From positions 1 to 46,375 of the forward strand of contig NZ_BCUU01000037.1 of assembly GCF_001591385.1 (NCBI RefSeq): a stretch of 46,375 bases of DNA, given 5' to 3'. The position numbers and the translations under genes were made by a program. Source of the DNA: Variovorax soli NBRC 106424. GTDB taxonomy: Bacteria > Pseudomonadota > Gammaproteobacteria > Burkholderiales > Burkholderiaceae_C. This document shows positions 27,082 through 35,861 of this stretch, piece after piece. How positions within the stretch are numbered: position 1 is the first letter of the stretch; the number at the start of each line of letters is the position of its first letter. The notes below the pieces were generated by a model. That model saw only the letters and a program-made list of their open reading frames with translations, had not been told where the DNA came from and did no database searches.

Positions 27082-28032
27082 CTACATGATGGGCAACGTC
27101 AGGCTAAACGAGACGCCATTGCCTTTCGGCCTGTTTTTGGTGTCAATGTCATGCACCCATCGCGCAGTAAGGGCTGCCGGAAGGTTTCCAATCTTTCCTC
27201 CCCAGGTGACGATGGGACCAAAACCGACTGAATGACCTTTGAATCCATTGAGTCGGTCCGCAAGCGGCCCCGTGTCGTCCTGCAACTGTTCGATCCAGCC
27301 ACCGACCACTCCAAGGCGCCACTGCGGCGCGATGGCGGCCGTCCACATCGCGTCAAGGCGGAAGACTGCGCCATTCTTGTAGTCGATGTCGCTGTTGCGC
27401 GTATAGAAATCGATTGCAGCCAGTGCGCTGAACTCACCGCCGGATTTCAGGAGCTTCGTGTAGGCAACCGTCGGCGAGAACGTCCAGGTGTTCTGCCCAG
27501 CATTTGCGAGACGATCTGGGTTGTAGGCTCCGGTCGGCGCATAGAAGGGCATCGACAGTGCGAAGTGATCAGCCTCACTGACGTGATAGCTCGCCACGAC
27601 TGGGTTGATGAGCATGTCGGCAAACTGCGTGCCGTGATCGGCGTTTGACAGGCCCGGGCGCTGGTTGCTCGAGAGTCGTACCGTGACGCTGGTGTACTGA
27701 ACCGGAATGCCGATGGCCGATGCGAAGTTCCACCGCCCGGGCCCCGTGTTCCAGATATAGGTCAGATTTGCCAGGTTGTAGCTCACCCTTTGGTCCAGGC
27801 TGGCACCGATGGTTCGGCCGACGGGAATCTGGCGAGCGGCTCCCATGCCGCCGTCGAAGTAGATGCTGGTCAAAGTCAGTGCAAGCCCCGGCGTTGGTGG
27901 AACGATTCCGGCGTTGGAAAAGATCTGCTGGCCGGTGATCGGCCGGCCGACGCCTCCCTCTGTTGCATAGGACCACATCGGCACTAGCGCAGGCACCGCC
28001 CAGAGTACGCGGCGCAGCCTCGGATTCATCAT
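27082..28032 (-). CDS. SphA-like outer-membrane protein (phenol degradation MetA-type family)
   Basis: A 316-residue exported protein. A signal peptide ends near VPMWSYA (about residue 23). The mature part starts TEGGVGRPITGQQIFSNAG, then IVPPTPGLALTLTSIYFDGG, the hallmark of the COG4313/phenol MetA-type family, and continues as beta-rich segments ending in KGNGVSFSLTLPIM with a terminal hydrophobic residue. It is probably a beta-barrel for uptake of aromatic or hydrophobic compounds. The start is one of two tandem ATGs (28032 or 28029), with AAGGAAG upstream. It is divergent from a second barrel-like gene. The substrate is unknown. Confidence 0.82.
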   Translation of the reverse strand: MMNPRLRRVLWAVPALVPMWSYATEGGVGRPITGQQIFSNAGIVPPTPGLALTLTSIYFDGGMGAARQIPVGRTIGASLDQRVSYNLANLTYIWNTGPGRWNFASAIGIPVQYTSVTVRLSSNQRPGLSNADHGTQFADMLINPVVASYHVSEADHFALSMPFYAPTGAYNPDRLANAGQNTWTFSPTVAYTKLLKSGGEFSALAAIDFYTRNSDIDYKNGAVFRLDAMWTAAIAPQWRLGVVGGWIEQLQDDTGPLADRLNGFKGHSVGFGPIVTWGGKIGNLPAALTARWVHDIDTKNRPKGNGVSFSLTLPIM

Positions 28033-28202
28033 CGTCTTCCTTCTTTCCACATGACCGATGAAGTCTTGCGTTCTGGCCCTTCCAGCGTCAACGCGCGGTG
28101 CGGCAAATAGGTGCATTTCCCGCGCAAATTAGGTCCTTCTCCCAATACGTCGTGTGGGGCTGCATTCACTATCGTGCGGTGCAACAACATGGAAGCCATC
28201 CC

Positions 28203-28994
28203 TTGACAGTTCCAGCAAGCGTTTCAGTCTTCGCAGCGGCGCTCCTTTGTGGCGTCGGCGGTGCCGCATTTGCGCAATCGAGCGAAGACATGAATGCGGC
28301 CAACAACCCTCTCACTCCCACCATCGGCGCCAACATCCAGGACCAGTACACGGGTCGCTATTACGGCCTGGGGGACGCAGATGGCAATGCGCTGCTGCTG
28401 CGCGGCACTCTGCCGCACAAGCTCTTCGGCATGCCCCAGATCCTGCGCGTGACCATGCCGGTGGTCACCACGCCCGATGCGCCGCACTTCAGCGAGCGCT
28501 TTACTGGCGCAGGGGACCTGAACCTGTTCGACATTTTTCTGTTCAATGCCAACGGTTTTCAGCTGGGCGTGGGTCCGCAACTGACCATGCCAACCGCCAG
28601 CCGCGACCAGACCGGCGCCGGCAAGTGGCAGGGTGGCTTGGCCGCGGTCGCCATGGCACCCCAGAAGTGGGGGTTGGTGGGCGGCTTGCTCACGTGGCAG
28701 AAGTCCTTCGCCGGAGATGACGACCGGCCGCAGGTCGACACGGCCTCGCTGCAACCGTTCTTCATCTACAACTTCCCGCAGGGCTGGTACTTCCGCAGTT
28801 CGGCCACCTGGAACTTCAACCTCAGAAGCGGCGACTACTCGATTCCCGTCGGTGCAGGCCTCGGAAAGGTGTGGAAGGCAGGCAGCACCACCTACAACCT
28901 GTTTGCCGAGCCGCAGTGGACGGCATCGCACCAGGGCGACGGGCAACCCAAGTTCCAGGTCTTCATGGGACTGAACATGCAGTTCCCGATCTGA
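28203..28994 (+). CDS. Exported barrel-like protein, 'neuromedin U'-annotated family
   Basis: A 263-residue protein. The sequence NNPLTPTIGANIQDQY, then LRGTLPHKLFGMPQILR, GVGPQLTMPTASRD and NLFAEPQWTASHQG, is typical of a bacterial family often mislabelled neuromedin U, with alternating beta-strand pattern and a C-terminal FQVFMGLNMQFPI like a barrel terminus. The start was taken at TTG 28203 with GGAAG eight bases upstream, which gives a signal ending FAQS. That signal lacks basic residues, so a start at GTG 28179 or further upstream is possible. It is followed after 56 bases by the DUF1254 gene. A transport role is inferred. Confidence 0.75.
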   Translation: MTVPASVSVFAAALLCGVGGAAFAQSSEDMNAANNPLTPTIGANIQDQYTGRYYGLGDADGNALLLRGTLPHKLFGMPQILRVTMPVVTTPDAPHFSERFTGAGDLNLFDIFLFNANGFQLGVGPQLTMPTASRDQTGAGKWQGGLAAVAMAPQKWGLVGGLLTWQKSFAGDDDRPQVDTASLQPFFIYNFPQGWYFRSSATWNFNLRSGDYSIPVGAGLGKVWKAGSTTYNLFAEPQWTASHQGDGQPKFQVFMGLNMQFPI

Positions 28995-29050
28995 AAGTCG
29001 CCGGCCCCCGATCGCCCTTGCAAACCTTTGAACCCGAAAGTCTTCTCAAC

Positions 29051-31462
29051 ATGACCCTTCCTTTGGGCTTTCTCCGAATCTTCCTGGTTGCCAGCTTGAC
29101 GGCGCTGCAGACCCTTTGGACGGGCACTGTCGGCGCTGCCGACGTTCGGCAGCAGGTCACGCCGGCCGAGGCACGCGCCATCGCCAAGGAAGCGACGATC
29201 TATGGCTTCCCGCTGGTGGACAACTACCGTGTCATGCACTCATATTTCGTGGACCGCACCGGCCCTGAGTTCAAGGCGCCATGGAACACGCTGCACAACG
29301 TCGAGCGGGTCTACACGCCGCAGGACAAAGCCATCCAGACGCCCAACTCCGATACACCGTATTCGCAACTCGGGGCAGACCTGAGAGCCGAGCCACTGGT
29401 CATCTCGGTGCCGGCGGTGCCGAAAGACCGCTACTACTCGCTGCAGTTCATCGACCTCTATACCTTCAACTTTGCCTATGTCGGCAGCCGTGCCACGGGA
29501 ACGGAGGCAGGCAGGTACCTGCTGGCTGGCCCCGGCTGGAAGGGCAAGGCGCCCGCTGGCATCAAGCAAGTCATCCGCTCGGAGACAGACCTGGCCTTCG
29601 TGCTGTACCGTACCCAGCTCAAGGGCCCTGCGGACATCGACAACGTCAAGAAGATCCAAGCCGGCTACAGCGTGCAGCCTCTGTCCGCCTTCCTGGGCAA
29701 GCCCGCACCCGCAGCGGTGCCCGTGGTGGATTACTTCAAGCCACTATCCGCACAGGAACAGCGCAGTTCGCTGCGTTTCTTTGACGAGCTGAACTTCCTC
29801 CTGCAATTCGCACCGGCCCATCCGAGCGAGACGGCGCTGCGCGCGAAGTTTGCGCGCCTGGGCATCGTGCCGGGCAAGCCCTTCGAGCCCGACAGTCTGA
29901 CGCCACAGCAACACGAGGCCGTGCAACAGGGCATGACCGATGCATGGCAGGCGCTGGCGACCTTCAAGAAGGACCAGGTCGATACCGGCCGGCGATCTTC
30001 GGCTGATGGCTTCGGCACGCGCAAGTTCTTGAAAAACGACTACCTGGCGCGCATGAGCTCGGCGGCATTCGGCATCTACGGCAATTCGAAGGAGGAGGCC
30101 TTGTATCCGGCCTACTTCGTCGATTCGAATGGGCAGCAACTCGACGGCGCCCGCAATCGCTATGTGCTGCGATTTGCGCCGAATGCGCTGCCGCCTGTCC
30201 ATTCCTTCTGGTCGTTGACGATGTACGGCCTGCCCGAGAGCCTGCTGGTCGAAAACCCGCTCAATCGCTACCTGATCAACTCTGCGATGTTGCCCGGCCT
30301 GAAGCGCGACACCGACGGTGGCATCACGCTGTATTTGCAGCACGAGTCCCCCGGCAAGGAAAAGGAGGCCAACTGGCTGCCCGCGCCCAAGGGCCCTTTC
30401 TGGACAGCCATGCGCCTGTACTGGCCCAAGCCGCAGGCACTGGACGGGCGCTGGAAGCAGCCCGCGCTGGAGCGCGTGGTGGCTCAGGACGCCGTCGTGC
30501 TGCCGGCGGGCAGCAAGGTGCCGGTGACCGTGGAGAACTTTGCCCGCGCCGAGACGGACATGTACTTCGGCGGCATCGTGAAGAACGGCGGCTTCGGCAA
30601 GTTCGACCACAATCGCAATGTCGCGCCGGTGGATAAGCAGAATGTCGTTCGGTTGAACCGCGACACGCTCTATTCGGCGGGCGTGTTCGACCTTGATGCC
30701 GGGCCCGTGACCATCACGCTGCCTGAAGCCGGCCAGCGCTTCATGTCCATGCAGGTCATCGACCAGGACCAATACACGCACGGCGTTCAATACAAGGCTG
30801 GTGCGTACACCTTCGATCGCGCCAGCATGGGCACACGCTACTTCCTGGCAGCGATCCGGCTCCTGGCTGACCCGGGCGATGCGCAAGACCTGGCCAAGGT
30901 GCATGCTATGCAGGACGCTATCAAGGTCGAGCAGAAGTCCGCCGGGCAGTTTGACATTCCGAACTGGGACGCCGTCAGCCAGAAGAAGGTCCGCGATTCA
31001 CTGGTACTGCTGTCCGATACGCTGCCCGACAAGAACCGCATGTTCGGCACCAAGGAGGAGGTTGACCCGGTTCGCTTCTTGCTGGGTGCCGCCTCCGGCT
31101 GGGGCGGCAACCCGGACAAGGATGCCGTCTACCTCAACATCGTGCCGGCGCGCAACGACGGCAAGACGATCTACAGGCTTGCTGCTCGCGAAGTGCCGGT
31201 CGACGGATTCTGGTCGATCAGTGTCTACAACGCCGACGGCTACTACGAGAAGAATCGGCTCAACGCCTACACCTTGAACAACATCACCGCGAAAAAGGCA
31301 GAGGATGGTTCCGTCACCGTTCAGTTCGGCGGCTGCGACGGCAAGGTCGCCAATTGCCTGCCCACCGTGCCGGGTTGGAACTACATGGTCCGCCTCTACA
31401 GGCCCAAGGGCCAAATCCTGAATGGGCAATGGAAGTTTCCTGCGGCCCAACCCCTTCAATAG
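29051..31462 (+). CDS. Tandem DUF1254-DUF1214 fusion protein, exported
   Basis: An 803-residue protein. A signal peptide ends near GTVGAAD (about residue 30). The first unit (about 30-480) holds DUF1254 (AKEATIYGFPLVDNYRVMHS, QTPNSDTPYSQLGADLRAEP) and DUF1214 (LPPVHSFWSLTMYGLPESL, then PAPKGPFWTAMRLYWP). A second complete unit follows: TVENFARAETDMYFGGIVK, RLNRDTLYSAGVFDLDAGP, VPVDGFWSISVYNADGYYEK and TVPGWNYMVRLYRP. Normally these are separate proteins of about 450 and 330 residues. Function is not known. It is downstream of the barrel-like gene in the same direction and convergent with a histidine kinase gene (34 bases). Confidence 0.88.
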   Translation: MTLPLGFLRIFLVASLTALQTLWTGTVGAADVRQQVTPAEARAIAKEATIYGFPLVDNYRVMHSYFVDRTGPEFKAPWNTLHNVERVYTPQDKAIQTPNSDTPYSQLGADLRAEPLVISVPAVPKDRYYSLQFIDLYTFNFAYVGSRATGTEAGRYLLAGPGWKGKAPAGIKQVIRSETDLAFVLYRTQLKGPADIDNVKKIQAGYSVQPLSAFLGKPAPAAVPVVDYFKPLSAQEQRSSLRFFDELNFLLQFAPAHPSETALRAKFARLGIVPGKPFEPDSLTPQQHEAVQQGMTDAWQALATFKKDQVDTGRRSSADGFGTRKFLKNDYLARMSSAAFGIYGNSKEEALYPAYFVDSNGQQLDGARNRYVLRFAPNALPPVHSFWSLTMYGLPESLLVENPLNRYLINSAMLPGLKRDTDGGITLYLQHESPGKEKEANWLPAPKGPFWTAMRLYWPKPQALDGRWKQPALERVVAQDAVVLPAGSKVPVTVENFARAETDMYFGGIVKNGGFGKFDHNRNVAPVDKQNVVRLNRDTLYSAGVFDLDAGPVTITLPEAGQRFMSMQVIDQDQYTHGVQYKAGAYTFDRASMGTRYFLAAIRLLADPGDAQDLAKVHAMQDAIKVEQKSAGQFDIPNWDAVSQKKVRDSLVLLSDTLPDKNRMFGTKEEVDPVRFLLGAASGWGGNPDKDAVYLNIVPARNDGKTIYRLAAREVPVDGFWSISVYNADGYYEKNRLNAYTLNNITAKKAEDGSVTVQFGGCDGKVANCLPTVPGWNYMVRLYRPKGQILNGQWKFPAAQPLQ

Positions 31463-31496
31463 AGAGCCGGACTACACGATGGCCGGCAAAGACGAG

Positions 31497-33158
31497 TCAG
31501 CCAGCGACTGGCCGCGGCACGATGGCCCGAACCGAAGTGCCGCTGGCCGTGATTTCGAGCTTGAGTTCGCCGCCAAAGGGGATCAGCCGACCCTGCATGC
31601 TCGGGATGCCCACGCCGTGCCCTTGATCGCTGCCGGACTGGCGACCACCGCCGGGGCCATCGTCGTCAACGCTCAGCACAATGTGTTGGGCATTGATTTC
31701 AAGGCTGACTCGCACCTGCGTCGCCTTGGCGTGCCGGTACACATTGGCCAAGGCCGCCTGCGCGATGCGAAGCAGCGAACGCTGCAACTCGAAGGGCAGC
31801 GAATCCGCCGCTTCGTCCACCGACACCGTGCCGCGCAACCCGGCGCGTCGCAGGAAGCCTTGCACGAAATCCGTCAGCGCATGCGCGAGGCCGCTTTCGC
31901 CGAGGTCGCGCGGGTGCAGGAGGAGGGTGAAGGTGCGAAGTTCGTTCAGCGCCGACTCGACAGTCGTCTTGACGTCCTTGAGCACGGATCGGGTCGAGTC
32001 GTCGGTGCGCAGGGTGCGTTCGAGATGTACGACGCCCAGCATCGCGCCCACCAGGTGCTGCGCCGTGGAGTCATGCAACTCCCGTGCAATTCGCTGGTGC
32101 TCGTCCTCCTGCGCCTGCAGCAGGCGTCCCGTGAGATGTTTGACGGCGGCGTCGGCGGTAGCGATGTTCCTTTCGAGCTGATCGATGGGTGGTTCGATCT
32201 CCCGCCGCAGATAGCGCCACGCGGCGAAACCTGCAAGGCCCACCAGTACCCCGGCCAGCGCCAGCATCTTCAGGGCACGGTGCACAGGGGCATCGAGGTC
32301 GTCTTGCCTGGTTGCAACCATCGACACCCACTGGGTGGCATCGGAGCGCGCATAGGCAAGCAGGCTGCGATGCCCTTCGGCATCGGCGGCACTGATCAGC
32401 CCGGCTGCTGCAGACTCGGCACGCAAAGCAGACAACGCGGCCGGCGCCATGACCGGCGCAATGAAGACCTCCTTGCCGCGCATGGCAACCACGCCATGGA
32501 GGTTGTGATCGTAGATTCCGGCCGTAACCTTGGCCGGCATGCGCTGATCCTTGAGGATGCTGGCAAATCGCTGGTCCGAGAGCACGGTCGTCAGGAAGTA
32601 GGTCCAACTGCCATCCGCATCGCGCACTTTCATGTTGACAGCGACGGCCGTCTTATCAAGCGTCACGCCGAGAACGCGGCCGGTCAGGCTGACATCCAAC
32701 TGGTCGATCCGTTCGAAAAAGGCAGGCTGCGGCTTGAAATCTGCCAGCGTGGGCAGAGGCGAGCCAAACGGTCGCAGCGAGTGCGCGACGAGCTTCTCCC
32801 GATCGCTGAGGGTCAGCCAAGCGCCGTCGGGAACCTTTGTCGAGGCCATCTGCTGCTGGAATGCGCGGATGTCGTGCGCTTGCAAGGCAGGCGAATGCTC
32901 CAGGCCGATGAGCAAGGCATGCGAGCGCGCCACTTCGCGGTCCAGCGCCTGCGACAGCAAGCTGGATGCCGCGCGCAGTCGTTCGATCTCATCGCTGCGG
33001 GCTCGAAGCACGTTCGCGATGACATATGCCGCGGAGAGTGCGAAGACAAAGGCGAGCGAGCAGGCAATCAAGAGGGCCAGACGACGTCGCAGTCGGGGCT
33101 TGAGTCCTTCGGCGGGGCGCTGCCGCCCATTGGGAAGATCGCTGGAAGTTGTCTGCAA
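31497..33158 (-). CDS. Sensor histidine kinase, NarX-like (HisKA_3)
   Basis: The protein has 553 residues. It has one transmembrane helix at about 27-50, a periplasmic sensor region at about 51-295, and a second helix at about 296-315. The cytoplasmic HisKA_3 dimerisation domain follows, with the phosphoacceptor His362 in RIARELHDSTAQHL, and then a HATPase domain (ANVYRHAKATQV, SVDDDGPGGG, GVGIPSMQGRL). The start is TTG; no in-frame ATG lies near. It is divergent from a NarL-type response regulator across about 107 bases, and together they form a two-component system. The signal is unknown. Confidence 0.92.
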   Translation of the reverse strand: MQTTSSDLPNGRQRPAEGLKPRLRRRLALLIACSLAFVFALSAAYVIANVLRARSDEIERLRAASSLLSQALDREVARSHALLIGLEHSPALQAHDIRAFQQQMASTKVPDGAWLTLSDREKLVAHSLRPFGSPLPTLADFKPQPAFFERIDQLDVSLTGRVLGVTLDKTAVAVNMKVRDADGSWTYFLTTVLSDQRFASILKDQRMPAKVTAGIYDHNLHGVVAMRGKEVFIAPVMAPAALSALRAESAAAGLISAADAEGHRSLLAYARSDATQWVSMVATRQDDLDAPVHRALKMLALAGVLVGLAGFAAWRYLRREIEPPIDQLERNIATADAAVKHLTGRLLQAQEDEHQRIARELHDSTAQHLVGAMLGVVHLERTLRTDDSTRSVLKDVKTTVESALNELRTFTLLLHPRDLGESGLAHALTDFVQGFLRRAGLRGTVSVDEAADSLPFELQRSLLRIAQAALANVYRHAKATQVRVSLEINAQHIVLSVDDDGPGGGRQSGSDQGHGVGIPSMQGRLIPFGGELKLEITASGTSVRAIVPRPVAG

Positions 33159-33265
33159 CTTGGCGCTCGGTTATGCAGGAGCTGGATTGGAAGCGCGGCG
33201 CCGCGCACGGTCCCGCATGACCCCAAAACTATACTGAAATGCCATTTCGAGGAGTGAGGATCGGC

Positions 33266-33958
33266 ATGGCTGTCCCATCAAGTGCAACCAAAGTCCATGA
33301 CAGCCACGGCCCCGATGTTCGGCGCGTTCTGATTGCGGACGATCACGACGTCGTGCGGCGCGGTCTTCGTGGGTTTATCGAAAGTCGGCCCGGTTGGCAG
33401 GTGGTAGCGGAAGCCGCCGACGGCCTGGAAGCGCTGCGCCAGGCCCATGTCGAGCAGCCGGACATCGCCATCGTGGACTACAGCATTCCGCTGATGAACG
33501 GGGCCCAGCTCACGCGCAGGATTCGCGCGCAGGCGCCCAAGGCACAAGTGCTGGTCTTCACCATGCATGAGAGCGAATCGGTGATTCGCGAGGTGCTGGC
33601 CGCGGGCGCCCGCGGTTTTCTGGTCAAGGCAGACAGCGAAAAGCTGCTTTTCGCGGCGCTGGACGCGCTGGCCCAGGGCAAGCCCTTCTTCACCGGCCAG
33701 GTCAACGAGGCGTTGCTGTCCCACTACCTTGCCCCGTCGAACGCGGCAAGCGAGCCCGCGGATCCCTTGAGCCCACGCGAAAAGGAGATCGTTCAGCTGA
33801 TCGCTGAAGGCAATACCAACCGTGCTGTCGGGGAACTCCTGCACATCAGCACCAAGACCGTGGACGCGCATCGCGCCTCCGCGATGGCCAAGCTCGGCAT
33901 CAACTCAACTGCAGCGCTGGTTCGCTATGCCATTCGAAACAAGATGATTGAACCATGA
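33266..33958 (+). CDS. NarL/FixJ-family response regulator
   Basis: The protein has 230 residues. The receiver domain has acidic pocket Asp25-Asp26 (LIADDHDVV), phosphoacceptor Asp71 (IAIVDYSIP), the Thr in VFTMHESES and Lys in FLVKADSE. The C-terminal LuxR-type HTH is LSPREKEIVQLIAEGNTNRA, then STKTVDAHRASAMAKLGI. The start was taken at the ATG with GAGGA upstream rather than at an ATG at 33239 that lacks a site. It pairs with the divergent kinase. Its stop overlaps the next gene's start (ATGA), so the barrel protein downstream is translationally coupled. Confidence 0.94.
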   Translation: MAVPSSATKVHDSHGPDVRRVLIADDHDVVRRGLRGFIESRPGWQVVAEAADGLEALRQAHVEQPDIAIVDYSIPLMNGAQLTRRIRAQAPKAQVLVFTMHESESVIREVLAAGARGFLVKADSEKLLFAALDALAQGKPFFTGQVNEALLSHYLAPSNAASEPADPLSPREKEIVQLIAEGNTNRAVGELLHISTKTVDAHRASAMAKLGINSTAALVRYAIRNKMIEP

Positions 33959-34920
33959 GAAGAAGGAGGCTGAAGAATCGATTGCTTGGTCTGGCTTTGA
34001 TGTTCGCAAGCGGATTGACTTGCACAAGTGCCGTCGCGCAGGTCCTTCTCGACCTCGGGAGGACACGGCTAAAGCAGCGCGCAGATGCCGTCATGTCGTT
34101 GATGGCCTACTCTGTTGTTCCTGACCTGGCGTCCAGCAACCTGTCGATCAAGGACGCGTCTACTGAAAATCCCTCAGTGCAGATGGCCCAGCTGGGCGGC
34201 GGCTTCACGCTCAGCAAGAGCGTGCCGCTGTACCTGGAGGGCGCGGTGGCTTATAGCCGCTATGATCCGACCTTTGTTGCCAGCGAAGGGGGCGAGTCTC
34301 GCCAGTTGCCGGCTCGGTGGAACACCGTCACAGGCACGATTGGTGTGGGCTGGGACTTTCCGATCACCTCGGAGCTGGTCTTCCGTCCGATCGTTGACGT
34401 CTCGCTCGGGAAGGTGGCGAGTGACCTGAAAGTCGCCCAGTATTTGCTCGGGCGCGCACTGGACCGGAACATTGAATTTCTCGACGGCGGGTCGATGAAC
34501 GCCTACGGGCTCGGGGGCGCGGTGATGCTGGACTGGGAGCACGTGCGGGAGAGCTACTCGATCGATGTCGAGCTGCGCTACACCGACATCCGCCTTCAGA
34601 CCTTCGGCAACACGTTTGAGGCTGTGAGCGGCAACGCATCGGCACGCACGGCGAACATCTGGGCGCGCTACAGGGCGCCCACCGGAGCCTACATGCTCGA
34701 CCGGCCCTTGCGCTACGTGCTGGAGTTTTCGCACTCCCGCTATCTGGGGAGTCAATCGGGCATCCTCGGCTTTGACTACTTGAGCTCCCTCGGTACGGGG
34801 CTGGAGTTGGACACGAGCAAGAGCAGCCCACTCTACGTGACGCGGCTACGCGCAGTGTTGCGCTACATGTTCGGGAACAACGTGTCGGGCGTGTCGTTGG
34901 GGCTTGCGGCGAGTTTTTAG
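33955..34920 (+). CDS. Solitary autotransporter-like outer-membrane beta-barrel
   Basis: A 321-residue exported protein with signal peptide (RRRRLKNRLLGLALMFASG, cleavage near SAVAQ, about residue 29). The rest alternates polar and hydrophobic residues in long beta-strands and ends with VSLGLAASF, a C-terminal phenylalanine typical of BAM-assembled barrels. It resembles the solitary autotransporter-like barrel family (Omp_AT). There is no passenger domain. It overlaps the response regulator gene by ATGA. The function is unknown; the TCS probably controls its expression. Confidence 0.72.
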   Translation: MRRRRLKNRLLGLALMFASGLTCTSAVAQVLLDLGRTRLKQRADAVMSLMAYSVVPDLASSNLSIKDASTENPSVQMAQLGGGFTLSKSVPLYLEGAVAYSRYDPTFVASEGGESRQLPARWNTVTGTIGVGWDFPITSELVFRPIVDVSLGKVASDLKVAQYLLGRALDRNIEFLDGGSMNAYGLGGAVMLDWEHVRESYSIDVELRYTDIRLQTFGNTFEAVSGNASARTANIWARYRAPTGAYMLDRPLRYVLEFSHSRYLGSQSGILGFDYLSSLGTGLELDTSKSSPLYVTRLRAVLRYMFGNNVSGVSLGLAASF

Positions 34921-35136
34921 GCCTCGAGAGAAGCGAAGCGCGGCTCCTCGAGCGCCGCTGGCTGGTGCATTGGCAATGTCGGCTCCTGGGTGTGAAGCGG
35001 CATTCGCGGACGGAGATGCACTATGTCGGCTCTCGCTGCGAACCTGCGTGGCAACGCTTCCGGTAGGCGCGTATCCCTCCCAAGGCGGGTCGCCGTGCAT
35101 CCGCGACCTTTAACGCGGACGTGAACGCGCGCATCG

Positions 35137-35163
35137 GGGCGGGCCGACGAGCGGCGCCCGCCC
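35137..35163. terminator. GC-rich hairpin between convergent units
   Basis: GGGCGGGC (35137-35144) and GCCCGCCC (35156-35163) form an 8-bp stem, 9 bases past the end of the gallate operon on the minus strand and in the gap after the barrel gene. No clear U-tract, so the call is moderate. Confidence 0.45.
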
Positions 35164-35171
35164 TACGCGGC

Positions 35172-35861
35172 TTAGGAACGCGCCATACCGTGCCGCCGCT
35201 TGGCCTCGTCGCAGCTGGGCGAGACGAGGTAGTGCAGCAGGGCTCGGGCGGCATCGGGTTGCGTGCCGGCAGTGCAGGGCGCGCCGCTGAAGACCGTGTT
35301 GATCCCAACTGGCTCGGGCAGCGTCCCCAGCAGCTCGATGCCCGGCAGCGCGATCAGCTCGCTTAGCTGCTGGAAGCCCAGCGTCGCTTCGCCGCGCGCC
35401 AGCAGGCTGCCCACCGGCACGCCGGGCGGGGCCTGCAGCAGGCGGTTGCGCAGTTGTTCGCCGATGCCCCATGCGCGGAACATCTCAAGCAGCGCGACAC
35501 CGCTGGGCCCGGTGGAGTAGGCGATGCGCCGCGCGGCCAGCACGGCCTCGCGCAGCGCGGCTTCGCTGGAGATGTCGGGTCGCGGCGCACCGGCGGGCAC
35601 TGCTGCGGCCACGCCCGAGTTCACCAGCGCCACCTGGCGTGCCGCATCCACCTTGCCGGCTTCCGCCAGCTTGTCGAGCGCATCTGCGGCCAGGAAGACC
35701 AGGTCGAAGGCCTCGTCCGCCATCACGCGGCGCAGCGCGTCGACGCCGCCCACTGCCTCGATGCGCACTGGAACGCCGGTGCGCTGCGCGTACTCGGCCC
35801 CGAGTTCGGCCAGCAGGCCGCGCGTGGCCATGGAACAGATGCCGTGGATCCCGTTGGTCAT
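35172..35861 (-). CDS. Substrate-binding-protein-like (molybdate-type) protein without signal peptide
   Basis: A 229-residue protein with the type II periplasmic-binding fold: GIHGICSMATRGLLAELG, then TGVPVRIEAVGGVDALRR, FDLVFLAADALDKL, AYSTGPSGVALLEMF and ATLGFQQLSEL, resembling ModA-like proteins. No signal peptide or transmembrane segment is present, so it is predicted to be cytoplasmic. It is the last gene of the gallate operon and overlaps the DUF1932 gene by 4 bases (ATGA). It may be a ligand-binding accessory or scavenger; there is no ABC permease nearby. Function is not known. Confidence 0.7.
   Translation of the reverse strand: MTNGIHGICSMATRGLLAELGAEYAQRTGVPVRIEAVGGVDALRRVMADEAFDLVFLAADALDKLAEAGKVDAARQVALVNSGVAAAVPAGAPRPDISSEAALREAVLAARRIAYSTGPSGVALLEMFRAWGIGEQLRNRLLQAPPGVPVGSLLARGEATLGFQQLSELIALPGIELLGTLPEPVGINTVFSGAPCTAGTQPDAARALLHYLVSPSCDEAKRRHGMARS

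Noticed and set aside
26764..27235. Short open frames in the gap upstream of the SphA-like gene
   Set aside because: No ribosome sites, no motifs and overlapping frames; no support as genes.
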